Shown here: one piece after another, positions 24,701 through 33,791 of the stretch
Layout: each line of letters starts with the position of its first letter
Position numbering within the stretch: the stretch's first letter is position 1
Source: an uncultured Oscillibacter sp.
GTDB lineage: Bacteria; Bacillota; Clostridia; Oscillospirales; Oscillospiraceae
DNA: 64,000 nucleotides
Assembly (NCBI GenBank): GCA_910587705.1
Contig: CAJUMX010000003.1
Location: 171,135-235,134 of the forward strand
Direction of reading: 5' to 3'
The notes under the pieces: model-generated
Database searches by the model: none
Seen by the model: the letters and a program-made list of their open reading frames with translations, nothing else
Told to the model about the DNA's origin: nothing
Translations under genes and position numbers: made by a program

Positions 24701-26286
24701 CTTTCTGGAACTCCCCGAGAACTCAACATTTCTTCAGCAAGCTTTATATATTTCCAGAGATATAGTGGATTCAACGGAGTTGGGATGGCATGAGAATTCT
24801 CCTTCCCTACTATATATACGATGTCAAGGGAAAGCACAGTACTGACAACCTCTTTAGCCCCCAGACTATCCAGTTCATGTAGGTCCTTAAAGCTGTCCTT
24901 TATTTCACTAAGAAGGCGCTCATACGTCCTAAGATACTCTGAGAATATGGAGCATTTTGCAGCAACCTGCAGCATCGGAATGTCCTGTAGCCGCTTACTA
25001 AAGGGCAGTATTCCCTCGCGGGCTGCAATAAAGTTATCTAAAGCGTTAAGGATGGCTTTACTTGCTCCTTCTGCTTCCGGGTAGCTTGCAGCCCGCTCAA
25101 GATAATTGCGGATTTTACTAATTGCATCATCGCCGAATCTCTCGATTTCATATTTATCGTCGTCTAATGCTTCCTTGGGGCTAACAACATCTGCCTCAAT
25201 AATACCTCCCCATTGCTTGTCAGATACAAAATTTTCTGCAAGTCTTTCTGTCGAGATATGAACTGGCACATCAATTTTAATATCGTCAATCTCCAGGCTG
25301 ATTGTATCATTCTTGTTTGAATCTGGCCGATTATCAATCCGTTCACCAGCTTGACTAACGAAATCCTCTATTAAATCCTCTTGGCCGTCAAAAATCATTT
25401 CGGACGTTGCAACAGTTGGAGTAGGTCCTGGTCTCCTTGCCGGTCTCGGCGGGCGCACGGAGGATGATGCTGCCTTTAGGCAAGCCTCCACATCAGAAAG
25501 CTCCATTTGCTGCAGTAGTTCAAGCCTGGGACGCCGATAGTAATCAAGAATCAGGCGCACAACCGTATTATCAGGGTTTTTAGAAAGGTAATTAGCAATG
25601 TTTTGTCGTTCCTTTTGCTCAAGACTTGTTATTCTGCGCAGGACGCTATGATTCTTTTTTATGCTGTCCTTAATCTGCTCCCTACTGGGTGCACCAACAG
25701 CAAAGTTGGTATCAGAGAGGAGTCCGAGCCGATATAAATGACTGGTCACCGCGTTTGGAAGTTCAGCCTCTGTAGAGCTTATAAGTGTCTCCAAATAATC
25801 AAGAACACGCTCAAAATTCAGAATTGCCCGTATATCCTTCCGTCCTAACACCTGGAGTAGACCCTTAATCGTATCATTGCTCTGTGCAATTCTTTCAGAT
25901 GCCAACCTACAGCACTTCTTATAGACCGTCTCCATATCAATTACATCATACCAACGCAGAGATGAGATCTTCTCCATCTCTGCGTTCTTTATGAAATGAA
26001 TCCGAAAGACGTCCTCAACACCGAGATTTCTGGAATCCTCGGCTTCCTCAACGGTAAACTGTACAGTAACACCCTCATAGCCAGAGACAACTTTTTTTAT
26101 ACTCTCTACCTGCTCCTGTTCATGACCGAGGAAAAACAATTCAAGTTTCCGATCCTTCTGCAAGCCATCAAAAAATAGGTCGATATCAATATTAGGCAGA
26201 TTTACGATTGAGATGCCAAAACCGTTATTCTGTTTTTGCTTGATATTTACAATATCAACAATTGCTTCTGTAAGTAATGTCCGCAT
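21721..26286 (-). CDS. Giant DptH-like protein with PD-(D/E)xK-like centre and FtsK/HerA-type ATPase
   Basis: The protein of about 1521 residues has a large unassigned N-terminal part (1-900). Around residues 940-970 there is a restriction-nuclease-like motif, LPDLIGIRFF followed by DLIEVKTYDDYK. The C-terminal third is an FtsK/HerA motor: Walker A AGTTGSGKTIFLYS (about 1297), LLIVDPKQTDFHFFEGLPH, Walker B VVVIDEYADL (about 1400) and HLVIATQQPRATIVTS. This is the plan of DptH, the translocase-like component of phosphorothioation-dependent restriction. The ATG at 26286 follows the upstream stop by two bases and has GGGGG upstream. No phosphorothioation (dndABCDE) genes occur in the window. Family assignment is by architecture. 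Confidence 0.7.
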   Translation of the reverse strand: MRTLLTEAIVDIVNIKQKQNNGFGISIVNLPNIDIDLFFDGLQKDRKLELFFLGHEQEQVESIKKVVSGYEGVTVQFTVEEAEDSRNLGVEDVFRIHFIKNAEMEKISSLRWYDVIDMETVYKKCCRLASERIAQSNDTIKGLLQVLGRKDIRAILNFERVLDYLETLISSTEAELPNAVTSHLYRLGLLSDTNFAVGAPSREQIKDSIKKNHSVLRRITSLEQKERQNIANYLSKNPDNTVVRLILDYYRRPRLELLQQMELSDVEACLKAASSSVRPPRPARRPGPTPTVATSEMIFDGQEDLIEDFVSQAGERIDNRPDSNKNDTISLEIDDIKIDVPVHISTERLAENFVSDKQWGGIIEADVVSPKEALDDDKYEIERFGDDAISKIRNYLERAASYPEAEGASKAILNALDNFIAAREGILPFSKRLQDIPMLQVAAKCSIFSEYLRTYERLLSEIKDSFKDLHELDSLGAKEVVSTVLSLDIVYIVGKENSHAIPTPLNPLYLWKYIKLAEEMLSSRGVPESDDCYLSEKDKEFIIRKAEDIPDPLTLIMLPLNEITRTECLPYAGRLGNMPIYSTRPQIGDSNAGLEAVRQSIIRYMCLYPHASMMLRISFINPPTVEAVVDMLKRLDRDKEFAAFGDVGIDLTIFRTKETSSDWIELKDKTLNEGMLGKVRGHKHSTFNLSIRNRCMSYPEILDKIAREQHIIVVFDPNEREISNARNSRTVHIHPLCVPKVYEYNKMRGNVKIRAANEGGIFADYASILEKLYEQPSTFGHRNVFVNSPLKKETYESLLDKADWLMILDQNLKSWDVSLQSTSERLYYKSSDYRSIGIYSKNSRKFALGYQEIIAGLGNYASTEQGIKNIISATRSINDDGLLSIVSHSTNQIFDQNHGKGSLGLAITAILYNHQHPDAVLVGLDTQLAREWLADRDDGKLPDLIGIRFFDSEEEPPAVDLIEVKTYDDYKISDEQVISGHAVEQVSILEDLIFEMFGKNEKITTVSRREILREQVFECLFNNTGYDPNKKQQLTQRLNSLFAGEYAIDPTRNIFHVDFSSAGSHRSLFKDAEGKRYQLLVIGSETIRAILTNEFLDICHIEPIETDAMEEAQLIQQEIIHAETVPKEARPGEQCVSMTPSSALSEPIQYDAGQEEPLISPELHEKCVRLNVVLKSYGIQAHPIDEALVQQAARFTRFKLELKPGETEANLKKRSEDIARELEAAGEIFISRINGTRYIGLDIPFADSNKPLMLVEYLERLSRASGALSMLAGQSPDGEFQMIDLAKAPHVLIAGTTGSGKTIFLYSIIVSLLQQYSADELELLIVDPKQTDFHFFEGLPHLRGGRVLTDADEAITALTTINTVDKQERTEQIKAMNSRDIDSYNSKVASGKMKRLVVVIDEYADLVQAAELQGRDVRKTFESNLCMLAQRVRNLGIHLVIATQQPRATIVTSQLKAVLPFRVSFRLPSHTDSQTILDRSGAEDLLGKGDMLMLTDSDMLRMQGFFITEDQLIDFIDSKKE

Positions 26287-26288
26287 AA

Positions 26289-27785
26289 TTACAGCCCCCA
26301 ACCGATAATTGTTACTCCATCTGCATAACGCTTTGCCAGCCCCAGCGAGATTAGCTTATCCGCAATATCCCTTGCGTTATTCGCCAGCTCGCCTCGGAGA
26401 TTTTCTGGTGTTACATCTGCGATACCATAAGCATCTAAGATACTGTAATCCATGTCCGTATCTGTACCTATGAGAATATTATAGTTTGAGCGTAGCGTAT
26501 CTCCCAACTCTCGAAGTTCAATTCCATTATTGAGGGAGCCTGTATCCACTGCACTAAGAACAAGTGTTTCCAAAAGAAAGCTATTGATTAAAAGCCTTTT
26601 GTACTTTGCAGCATTGCCACTTGGACCTACCAATCCTGCCTTAACGCCAAGTACATTGCAGAAATCCGATGGGGTAGTGTTTGGGAAGATATATGTGTAA
26701 ATTGCAAACTGTAGCGCCTTTGCCGTAGCAAGGAGTGGCTCCTCACAAGCCCTGCATTCGCTTGAAATATGCTGCAGAATTATTTTCCTACGTTCTTCCC
26801 CGGATTCCTTCTTACCATCCTTCAGAGCAAAGCCATAGGCTATGTACTCCTTGCAGGCTCTTTCCGAAGAAATATCTGTAATCAGATTAGAATTCTTCAG
26901 CCATTCGCATATAAAAGAGACTGTATAGGCTTCAACCGCTTTCTTGCAGGCAATAAAACAAGCCTCACTTGCCCGTTCTATCGCGCCGCGCTCTCCATTA
27001 GCATCTAGAAGGAGCGGTATGCTGGGGCCACTGTATTTTGTTCGATTGACATCTTCCAAATAGAAAAACACTGCAAACATCGCATAACTGACCATGCGTC
27101 GCAAAACAAGCAGCGAATTGGCTCCCCACGTTTTGCTGTATGCATTGCAATTCTCAGCAAGTCTGTCAAAACCTGCTCGTATTACCATTTCTGTTTCGTT
27201 AAGCAGAATTATTTCAGAGTCCCGTTCAGAGCGAGCAATCCTTTTTTCCTCGGGCCTCCTGACAATAAGTGGTTTTACTGTGCGGCTCAAATCATCATCG
27301 TCGTCCATAAGAGCCTGCTCAATAATGGCGATTGCGGGTGATACCTTGCCGTCAATCGGTGTATTAAGGATATTAAATAAGAATTCTCCAATTCCAGCCT
27401 CAGCAGGGACATAGGATCGGATGAACCACTTCGACGGGATATTAAGAACAGAATTCCTATAGCTGGGATATACTGTTGAGTCCGGATTATAGAGTTTCTC
27501 CAAAAAGAACCGTATTTCTTTTATTTCCTCTGTGATCTCTGAGCCAGCGTTATACAAGGCGTCTGCGTATTCAGCAACGATCGCTTGTGATGATTTTGCC
27601 TTGGAGCGTCGCTCACTCACAACCCATTCATGCAAATCCTCAATATTGCATTCGATTCCCGTGCACGCCCTGAAAAGAGAATTTGCAACATACAGAGGCT
27701 TTGTTGAGTTTGAGGTTGGATTAAAACGGAGACTGGCACATAGCTCTTTTCCAAGCTCGTCTAATGTATCTCTTTTCTTTGCCAT
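26289..27785 (-). CDS. DptG-like protein of the defence operon
   Basis: I see no known motif in this 498-residue protein. It is soluble and mostly helical, with a C-terminal winged-helix-like end (DIADKLISLGLAKRYADGVTIIG). It lies between the DptF-like ATPase and the DptH-like translocase, exactly where DptG is found in phosphorothioation-linked restriction operons, and has a similar size. Its ATG overlaps the stop of the preceding gene as TAATG. It is probably an adaptor holding the two ATPases together; the assignment rests mainly on position. Confidence 0.5.
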   Translation of the reverse strand: MAKKRDTLDELGKELCASLRFNPTSNSTKPLYVANSLFRACTGIECNIEDLHEWVVSERRSKAKSSQAIVAEYADALYNAGSEITEEIKEIRFFLEKLYNPDSTVYPSYRNSVLNIPSKWFIRSYVPAEAGIGEFLFNILNTPIDGKVSPAIAIIEQALMDDDDDLSRTVKPLIVRRPEEKRIARSERDSEIILLNETEMVIRAGFDRLAENCNAYSKTWGANSLLVLRRMVSYAMFAVFFYLEDVNRTKYSGPSIPLLLDANGERGAIERASEACFIACKKAVEAYTVSFICEWLKNSNLITDISSERACKEYIAYGFALKDGKKESGEERRKIILQHISSECRACEEPLLATAKALQFAIYTYIFPNTTPSDFCNVLGVKAGLVGPSGNAAKYKRLLINSFLLETLVLSAVDTGSLNNGIELRELGDTLRSNYNILIGTDTDMDYSILDAYGIADVTPENLRGELANNARDIADKLISLGLAKRYADGVTIIGWGL

Positions 27786-29347
27786 TAGAAGCCAACCCCA
27801 TTTCCTAAATAGTATTTTTCATTTTCTATTCTAAGTCTTTTGAGTGTCCCCTCGCGCCGATTAGCTATAAGAATCTCTCCATCGGGATAGTCTCTGGAAA
27901 TGCCAGCTGAGCAAAGGGCGCGAACAAATTGTGATACGGTCTGCTCATATTGCGTAGACAGCAGGGATGCCGGATAACCGTTCTTTATCCGTATAAGACT
28001 ACGCAGCAGATCAATGTTGATTTCTAAACGAATATCACGCCTTTTACTGCTAAACATGACGATACAGGCTGGAGAATACTCCATCTCGCTTAGCCATTTT
28101 GCAGGCTCAGGATAGGCAAGCTCAAGATCATTTGCGTCAATATATCTTGTTGATACAGATGCGCCGGCTTGTCTACTCAAATCATAGCTATGGGTTGTCC
28201 ACGAGCGTAGCTTCTCACTTTCATCATCTGTGCTGAGAAATAATCTGTTCATGGAATAAATCAGCATGCGCTTTATCCGCCTGGTATCCTCTCGCATTCT
28301 GACAAGAACCTCTATACACTCGCGAAAGTCTTGAGGCTGAAGCTCTGTTAAGCCCATTGCATATATATTTTCAAAATAAAACTTTCTCTTGATGGACTTA
28401 AAAAGGCTGGTAGCTTCTTCAACAGAACCGTTGCCTTTTGTGATTTGCACAGGCCATTGACTCGGGCAGTCAAACTGCCAGCCCTCAAGAAATTCTCCGT
28501 TCCATAGCTTCTCATCCAGTTCCGGCTTTGAGAGGAGTATTGGGTCAAATTGGACTGCGAAGGTCATTAAATCGTTGCTTGTGCTGAATAAAGCATCATA
28601 GTAATACCCTGACTCTTCATCATCTCTTTCTGCATCCGTGCATGAGACGAGCATATATGATACAGCCTCAAGAATATCGCGGATCACAAAATGCTGGCCA
28701 CTCATAGAAATAAAGGAGAAAATATCCAAGATTTGATTAAGAACAAGGCCATTTTTAAGCGCTTTAACATTGTGAGCGAGAATGTGGTTGCTGCCGCAAT
28801 AGGGTAATAAGAGGTTGGTAAATTTCTGAATAAAAGATTTTACAACACATCTATCCTTATCCAGCAAGTTGCGTTCATTCAGATCTACAATACAGACACG
28901 CTTGAGTTCGACAGTTGGGTATCCCAGTACCAGAATATTTTTCTTGATTCCTATTAGCTCCTCATAAAGCTTAGGATGGTGCTGCTTCATAATGTTTGTA
29001 AGCTTATGGAAGGGGAACTCGTTTGCCGCAATCACACATGGCTCACCGTTAATATAGCAGTCATTGATACGCTGAGCCAACTGGGGTAGTTTCCAATCCG
29101 GCATACTATTCATATCAGTGACAACAAACACATCATCAAGAAGCCCCTTCAAGGCCTTAATAATGAATGTTTTCCCGTCACCTGGATTACCAGTCAGAAA
29201 GACAATTCTCTTTTCGTTTATCATTTTTTGGACAATCGACTCAACTCCCGATGGAATATGCAACAGGTCAATCTGCTCCGGCGTCATTGAATCAGCATAG
29301 CAGTTTTTTCCATGATATATCTGCTGAACAAATTGAAGATTATCCAT
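27785..29347 (-). CDS. DptF-like P-loop ATPase
   Basis: The 520-residue protein has Walker A in IVFLTGNPGDGKTFIIKAL (about residues 50-60), a Walker B-like stretch CIVDLNERNLL, and a long helical C-terminus. The GxxGDGK(S/T) loop and the sentence-like DLNxRNLL are shared with DptF proteins. The ATG at 29347 is preferred, with GAGGTGA 4 bases upstream; it follows the DruA-like gene after 4 bases. It should be a cytosolic NTPase acting as sensor or loader in the same complex as the downstream proteins. Confidence 0.65.
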   Translation of the reverse strand: MDNLQFVQQIYHGKNCYADSMTPEQIDLLHIPSGVESIVQKMINEKRIVFLTGNPGDGKTFIIKALKGLLDDVFVVTDMNSMPDWKLPQLAQRINDCYINGEPCVIAANEFPFHKLTNIMKQHHPKLYEELIGIKKNILVLGYPTVELKRVCIVDLNERNLLDKDRCVVKSFIQKFTNLLLPYCGSNHILAHNVKALKNGLVLNQILDIFSFISMSGQHFVIRDILEAVSYMLVSCTDAERDDEESGYYYDALFSTSNDLMTFAVQFDPILLSKPELDEKLWNGEFLEGWQFDCPSQWPVQITKGNGSVEEATSLFKSIKRKFYFENIYAMGLTELQPQDFRECIEVLVRMREDTRRIKRMLIYSMNRLFLSTDDESEKLRSWTTHSYDLSRQAGASVSTRYIDANDLELAYPEPAKWLSEMEYSPACIVMFSSKRRDIRLEINIDLLRSLIRIKNGYPASLLSTQYEQTVSQFVRALCSAGISRDYPDGEILIANRREGTLKRLRIENEKYYLGNGVGF

Positions 29348-29351
29348 GCTC

Positions 29352-31334
29352 TCACCTCGTTGCACTTACTAAAACCGAGTTCAAATCAAATTGGTTTAAA
29401 CGTTCGATTATATTTACTGACGTAAGCCGCTTCTCTAACCATCTTGTATACCAGAAATCAACCATTTCTTGTGTTCTCTGAGAAACACTTTCAGGACTGT
29501 TAATGTCAAAGGGATAGTCTAATTCATCAGATATGCCACAGAGAAATTCGTTTGTATTTCGTGCCAATTCTATAGAATAAACAATTCTGGGCGAATAATG
29601 CTTTAAAAATGCATTTGAACGAATACCCAAGCTTGATAGACCACGGCTTATCAAGCGGAAGCGAGGGCTTGTCCCTTCTCCGAAAATATTATTAATCCTT
29701 CGCCCTCCATCCTGAAGTTCAAGCATTCGCATCATAGCAGCAGTGGTGCGTTTTGAAAAATAGACCGTTCCATAGCCTTCTGTTATCCCCATTTTCTTGT
29801 ACCTTAGGTAAAAGTCATCAGCTATGGGTACTTTTATCCGATTATATTGGCTGCTACCAGCAGCATATAGGCTGGTAGTTCCAAGGAACGCAAGTCTGCT
29901 GTCCCGTATAACACGCTTCCCTTTCATTCGGGATGCTATTTCACTAACCTGTCCACTATATTTCTCAGTATAATCACGGATAACCTGCGGGCTACACGCA
30001 AGTATACTCACAAGCTTTCCGCCAAGAAGCTCATTGTATGGGGGAATCCCGCCACACACTATGATTTCCATCATATTGGAGCCGATTTTTGTTTTGCGGT
30101 TTGCTACCAAGGCAACATTAACAGCCTTCCGTCCTTCTTCTTTGCCCATAAGCTCTCTGAGCCAATCAGCGGAGGCGGGCTGCTTATGAGCATTAAAGAT
30201 TATTTTAGCTTCAAGTAGTCTGGCTAATTCTGCTGCCCGTTTCTTTTTAAACAAAACTTCCTTCGCCTCAGTCTCGAAGCTTTTAACCTGCCCGGTCTTT
30301 TTGTTGTCAATAGCCTGTTCTCTAAGTTCTTCAGAAAGTCTGCGAAGCCCATTTACCTTATCCATAGTAGGATATTTTGTGCCCCGATGATAATTTAGAT
30401 CCTTGACATAAAGCTCAGATATAGCCTGTTTGAGGCTGTGCTGTAGAGCATCCATTGTTCTTGTAGAATATTCTTCGACTCGATTATGGTACTCTTCCTC
30501 AGTTTCCAAAAATCTTTGAACAATTGCACCCACAGTTTTCCCATTTGTGCCACTGACCTGTTGGGTAATGTGATCAATCTGCTCCTTGCGTTTTAGCTGC
30601 TTTGCAATTGCCTCAACAGTCCATCCAATTTCGTCATCACGGACAGTAAGATTCAAAACGGAGTTTCCCAATGCAAAAATACCTATAACTGGATGATATG
30701 GTTGAATAGCATCTCGAACAAGATAAAAAAGATTGCGCCCAGGCATAGTTTTATAAGGGATTGACCATGTGTAACGGAAATAGCGCCAAATATCGGATAA
30801 CCAATATCCGGTATGCTCATCTCTAGCATGTGAGACCAACTGAATATAAGGAGCAACTATGGGCGTTTCTCCATGGTGAATTCTATGAACAATTATCTGC
30901 GGGTCACCGATCAGATTCCTGACAGATATTCTGGCTCTATCATATTCCTTCTCCTGCTCCATGCGTTCAATAAAGCTAATAACCGATGGATCCTGAAATT
31001 GTGCTTTCCTTTCGGAGCTAAGAAATGAGCGAACGCTTTGCTTATCAGAAGCCTCATGGGCCGGCATTCTCAAGTAAAGTTCATTATCCTGTACCAGTAA
31101 CTCCCAGCCCTGTTGGGTAAGATCAAGTATCGTACTAAGTGTAGCCTCATATCTCACCTCCGGGAGGGAATTAATATCGGCTTTAAACATATTAAGCTCT
31201 CTTTGTACTACTTGGCTCCGATAATGAGGAAATACTTGTTCTATTTTTTCAACAAGCGTTTGGAAGCGTATCGTATGTGCTTCATCTAATTGCGGCGCAA
31301 AACGCTCCAATATCTCTTCATTGCTATAAGTCAT
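29352..31334 (-). CDS. druA: DruA-like protein (DUF4338), first gene of the defence operon
   Basis: The 660-residue protein contains the DUF4338 domain of the Druantia anti-phage system protein DruA. The diagnostic stretches are LVRDAIQPYHPVIGIFALGN (about 205), NELLGGKLVSILACSPQV (about 435), LGTTSLYAAGSSQYNRIKVP (about 485) and GYGTVYFSKRTTAAMMRML. N-terminal residues 1-180 are helical. It starts the five-gene operon with an AAGGGAAG site before the ATG. In described Druantia systems DruA works with DruB-E including a giant helicase DruE; no DruE is present here. DUF4338 function is unknown. Confidence 0.82.
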   Translation of the reverse strand: MTYSNEEILERFAPQLDEAHTIRFQTLVEKIEQVFPHYRSQVVQRELNMFKADINSLPEVRYEATLSTILDLTQQGWELLVQDNELYLRMPAHEASDKQSVRSFLSSERKAQFQDPSVISFIERMEQEKEYDRARISVRNLIGDPQIIVHRIHHGETPIVAPYIQLVSHARDEHTGYWLSDIWRYFRYTWSIPYKTMPGRNLFYLVRDAIQPYHPVIGIFALGNSVLNLTVRDDEIGWTVEAIAKQLKRKEQIDHITQQVSGTNGKTVGAIVQRFLETEEEYHNRVEEYSTRTMDALQHSLKQAISELYVKDLNYHRGTKYPTMDKVNGLRRLSEELREQAIDNKKTGQVKSFETEAKEVLFKKKRAAELARLLEAKIIFNAHKQPASADWLRELMGKEEGRKAVNVALVANRKTKIGSNMMEIIVCGGIPPYNELLGGKLVSILACSPQVIRDYTEKYSGQVSEIASRMKGKRVIRDSRLAFLGTTSLYAAGSSQYNRIKVPIADDFYLRYKKMGITEGYGTVYFSKRTTAAMMRMLELQDGGRRINNIFGEGTSPRFRLISRGLSSLGIRSNAFLKHYSPRIVYSIELARNTNEFLCGISDELDYPFDINSPESVSQRTQEMVDFWYTRWLEKRLTSVNIIERLNQFDLNSVLVSATR

Positions 31335-31509
31335 TTTCTTCTCTTCCCTTCGGTATTTACCCGATATATACTAAAATGCACTAATTAGCACTATCTAATC
31401 CTACAACGTACCAATAAGCACAACCTTAATCCTATCCTTATGAGTATAGACCATATTACCGACAGCATGATCCCCAGAAGCTCGAGCATAACCAGGTTTG
31501 GTATATGAT

Positions 31510-31905
31510 TTAATCTCTATGCTGAATTTTCCTCAAAATCTCCTCATCTGCCGGGCAAAAATTATACTGCGGTATATCTTCCGGTGTAATCCAGCGAATG
31601 TCGTTATGTTCTAGCATCTGGGGTATCCCCTCAATGATTGCCGCATTGAACAGCGTTAGATGTACATTCAGGTCCGGGTAATCGTGGTCGACTTCCATAA
31701 ACACTTCACCCACTGAGATGGTGACGGCCAGCTCCTCCCGGCATTCCCGCACCAGTGCCTGCTCCTTTGTCTCCCCCGGTTCTACCTTGCCGCCCACAAA
31801 CTCCCACAGCAATCCCCGATCCTTATGGGCCGGACGCTGACAGATCAAAAACCTGTCCTCTACCCAGATCAGCGCCGCCACAACTTCAGTTACTTTTTTC
31901 TCCAT
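31510..31905 (-). CDS. Nudix hydrolase, MutT-like
   Basis: The 131-residue protein has a complete Nudix box: GGKVEPGETKEQ, then ALVRECREEL, with the REUxEE Glu residues that bind metal. It begins MEKKVTEVVAALIWVEDRFLIC, like 8-oxo-dGTP diphosphatases. The ATG at 31905 has AAGGTGG 8 bases upstream. Likely it hydrolyses oxidised or other nucleoside diphosphate derivatives. It is divergent from the peptide-deformylase-like gene and shows the GC-rich codon use of the host rather than that of the adjacent defence operon. Confidence 0.9.
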   Translation of the reverse strand: MEKKVTEVVAALIWVEDRFLICQRPAHKDRGLLWEFVGGKVEPGETKEQALVRECREELAVTISVGEVFMEVDHDYPDLNVHLTLFNAAIIEGIPQMLEHNDIRWITPEDIPQYNFCPADEEILRKIQHRD

Positions 31906-32009
31906 GCCGTCTGCCACCTTCGATTTGCCTTTTTCTCCTGTCTGTGCTATTTTATATGAGTATACCACAAATTTCCCCCTGGGGGAAGTGCGTAATGGAG
32001 GAGCAGTAT

Positions 32010-32420
32010 ATGGTACGAGAGATCATGCGGGACGAAGCGTTCCTCTCCCAAAAGGCCGAACCGGCCACTCTGGAGGACCTGCCTGTTGCTCAAGACCTGC
32101 TGGACACCCTAACTGCCCACAAGGACGGCTGTGTGGGCATGGCGGCCAATATGATCGGCGTCTGCAAGCGGATCATCGTCTTTGACAACGAGGGCAAGTA
32201 CATGGTCATGTTCAACCCGGAGATCATCAAAAAATCCGGGCCATATGAGGCGGAGGAGGGTTGTCTCTCCCTCACCGGCACCCGAAAGGCCAAGCGTTGG
32301 CAGTCCATCAAGGTGCAGTATCAGAACGAGCGGTTTCAAACACGCTTTAAGACCTTCACCGGCTGGACGGCACAGATCATCCAGCACGAAATCGACCACT
32401 GCGAGGGGGTGCTGATCTGA
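32010..32420 (+). CDS. Peptide-deformylase-like metallohydrolase with altered motif 1
   Basis: The 136-residue protein keeps motif 2 (EEGCLSL) and the zinc motif HEIDH in QIIQHEIDHCEG. In motif 1 it reads GMAANMIG, where canonical deformylases have GxGxAAxQxG. The Gln that stabilises the oxyanion is therefore Met. The ATG at 32010 has GGAGGAG 6 bases upstream; an ATG at 31995 is possible. It is the first of three tightly spaced genes with a HEAT-repeat protein and YaaA. Whether it still removes formyl groups is uncertain. Confidence 0.85.
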   Translation: MVREIMRDEAFLSQKAEPATLEDLPVAQDLLDTLTAHKDGCVGMAANMIGVCKRIIVFDNEGKYMVMFNPEIIKKSGPYEAEEGCLSLTGTRKAKRWQSIKVQYQNERFQTRFKTFTGWTAQIIQHEIDHCEGVLI

Positions 32421-32421
32421 T

Positions 32422-32862
32422 ATGGACTTCGACGCCTGCATTGCCCGCCTGACGGGAAAAGACGCCAAGGACGCCTATGCGTTCACTCAGCAGATCGTAG
32501 CGGAAAGTCGGGACTCCGATGTCTGGTATCCCTGTTTTGACCGCTTTGCCGAGCTTTTGCGGCATAAAAACTCCCTGGTCCGCAATCGGGCAATCGCCAT
32601 TCTGGCCGCCAACGCCCGCTGGGACAAGGAGAGGAAATTCGACGCGCTGCTGGATGAATTTTTATCTCATGTGACCGATGTGAAGCCCATCACGGCCCGT
32701 CAGTGCGTGGCGGCGCTTCCCGAAATCGCGGAAGCGAAGCCGGAGCTGATTCCCCGTATCCGGGCGGCGCTGGAGCAGGCCGACCTGAGCGGCTACCCAG
32801 ACAGCATGCAGCCTCTGGTTTTGAAGGATATCGTGGCGGCGCTGCAAAAAATAAAGGAGTAG
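32422..32862 (+). CDS. HEAT-repeat-like helical protein
   Basis: The 146-residue protein consists of short helical pairs (LLRHKNSLVRNRAIAILAANARW, LIPRIRAALEQ), like HEAT/Armadillo scaffold repeats. It starts one base after the deformylase-like stop and ends 4 bases before yaaA, so it is co-transcribed with both. Function is not known; repeats of this kind usually bind proteins. Confidence 0.75.
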   Translation: MDFDACIARLTGKDAKDAYAFTQQIVAESRDSDVWYPCFDRFAELLRHKNSLVRNRAIAILAANARWDKERKFDALLDEFLSHVTDVKPITARQCVAALPEIAEAKPELIPRIRAALEQADLSGYPDSMQPLVLKDIVAALQKIKE

Positions 32863-32866
32863 ACCT

Positions 32867-33625
32867 ATGCGCATCATCATCGCTCCAGCCAAGAAAATGA
32901 TAGTTGACACGGACAGCTTTGCCGTGGACGGCCTGCCACAGTTTCTGGAGCGGACGGAGCGGCTGAAAACTGTCCTCCAGGGCATGTCTCCCAAAGACCT
33001 GCAGGCCCTTTGGAAGTGCAATGATGCCATTGCCAAGCTGAACGTGGAGCGGCTGGAGCAGATGGACCTGCACCGCAATCTCACTCCGGCGGTCATTGCC
33101 TACGAGGGCATCCAGTACCGCTACATGGCCCCCGGCGTGATGGAAACAGCCCACTTGGACTACCTCCGGGAGCACCTGCGTATCCTCTCCGGCTTCTACG
33201 GCCTGCTGCGGCCCTTTGACGGTGTGACCCCCTATCGGCTGGAAATGCAGACAAAGCTGGCGGTGGACGGCTGCCGGGATCTGTATCAATTTTGGGGGAA
33301 CCATCTGGCCCATCAACTGGCCTCGGAGACGGATTTTGTGCTGAATCTGGCTTCCAAGGAGTACAGCAAGGCAGTGGAGGCTCACCTGCCTAAAACGGTT
33401 CAATTTATTACCTGCGTCTTTGGAGAATTGAAAGACGGCAAGGTCATCGAGAAGGGCACCAAATGCAAGATGGTCCGCGGGCAGATGGTACGCTGGCTGG
33501 CGGAGAACCAAATCAAAAGCCCGAAGAATCTCCAGACCTTTGACCAACTGGGCTATCGATTCTGCCGTTCTACATCGGCGGGGAATCACACCGCTTATCT
33601 TTGGATACAGTCCCGCAAGGATTGA
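32867..33625 (+). CDS. yaaA: Peroxide stress protein YaaA (DUF328)
   Basis: The 252-residue protein starts MRIIIAPAKKMI and shows the YaaA signatures FYGLLRPFDGVTPYRLEMQTKL and QFWGNHL. YaaA lowers intracellular iron damage during peroxide stress and binds DNA through a helix-hairpin-helix fold. AAAGGAG lies before the ATG. It ends the three-gene cassette with the deformylase-like and HEAT proteins. Confidence 0.92.
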   Translation: MRIIIAPAKKMIVDTDSFAVDGLPQFLERTERLKTVLQGMSPKDLQALWKCNDAIAKLNVERLEQMDLHRNLTPAVIAYEGIQYRYMAPGVMETAHLDYLREHLRILSGFYGLLRPFDGVTPYRLEMQTKLAVDGCRDLYQFWGNHLAHQLASETDFVLNLASKEYSKAVEAHLPKTVQFITCVFGELKDGKVIEKGTKCKMVRGQMVRWLAENQIKSPKNLQTFDQLGYRFCRSTSAGNHTAYLWIQSRKD

Positions 33626-33791
33626 GCCGCTTCCTGGCCGGGAGCGGCTTAATATTCTGCGCTCAGCAAGAAACCTGCGGTGCGTGTCGTTTTAATTCCC
33701 TGATAATTTTCGTCTATCTGCTTGCTGATATGTGGATGTTTTTATACTGCTAAAGTATATGGTTATAACCGCAACACTTACTTTATATCAA

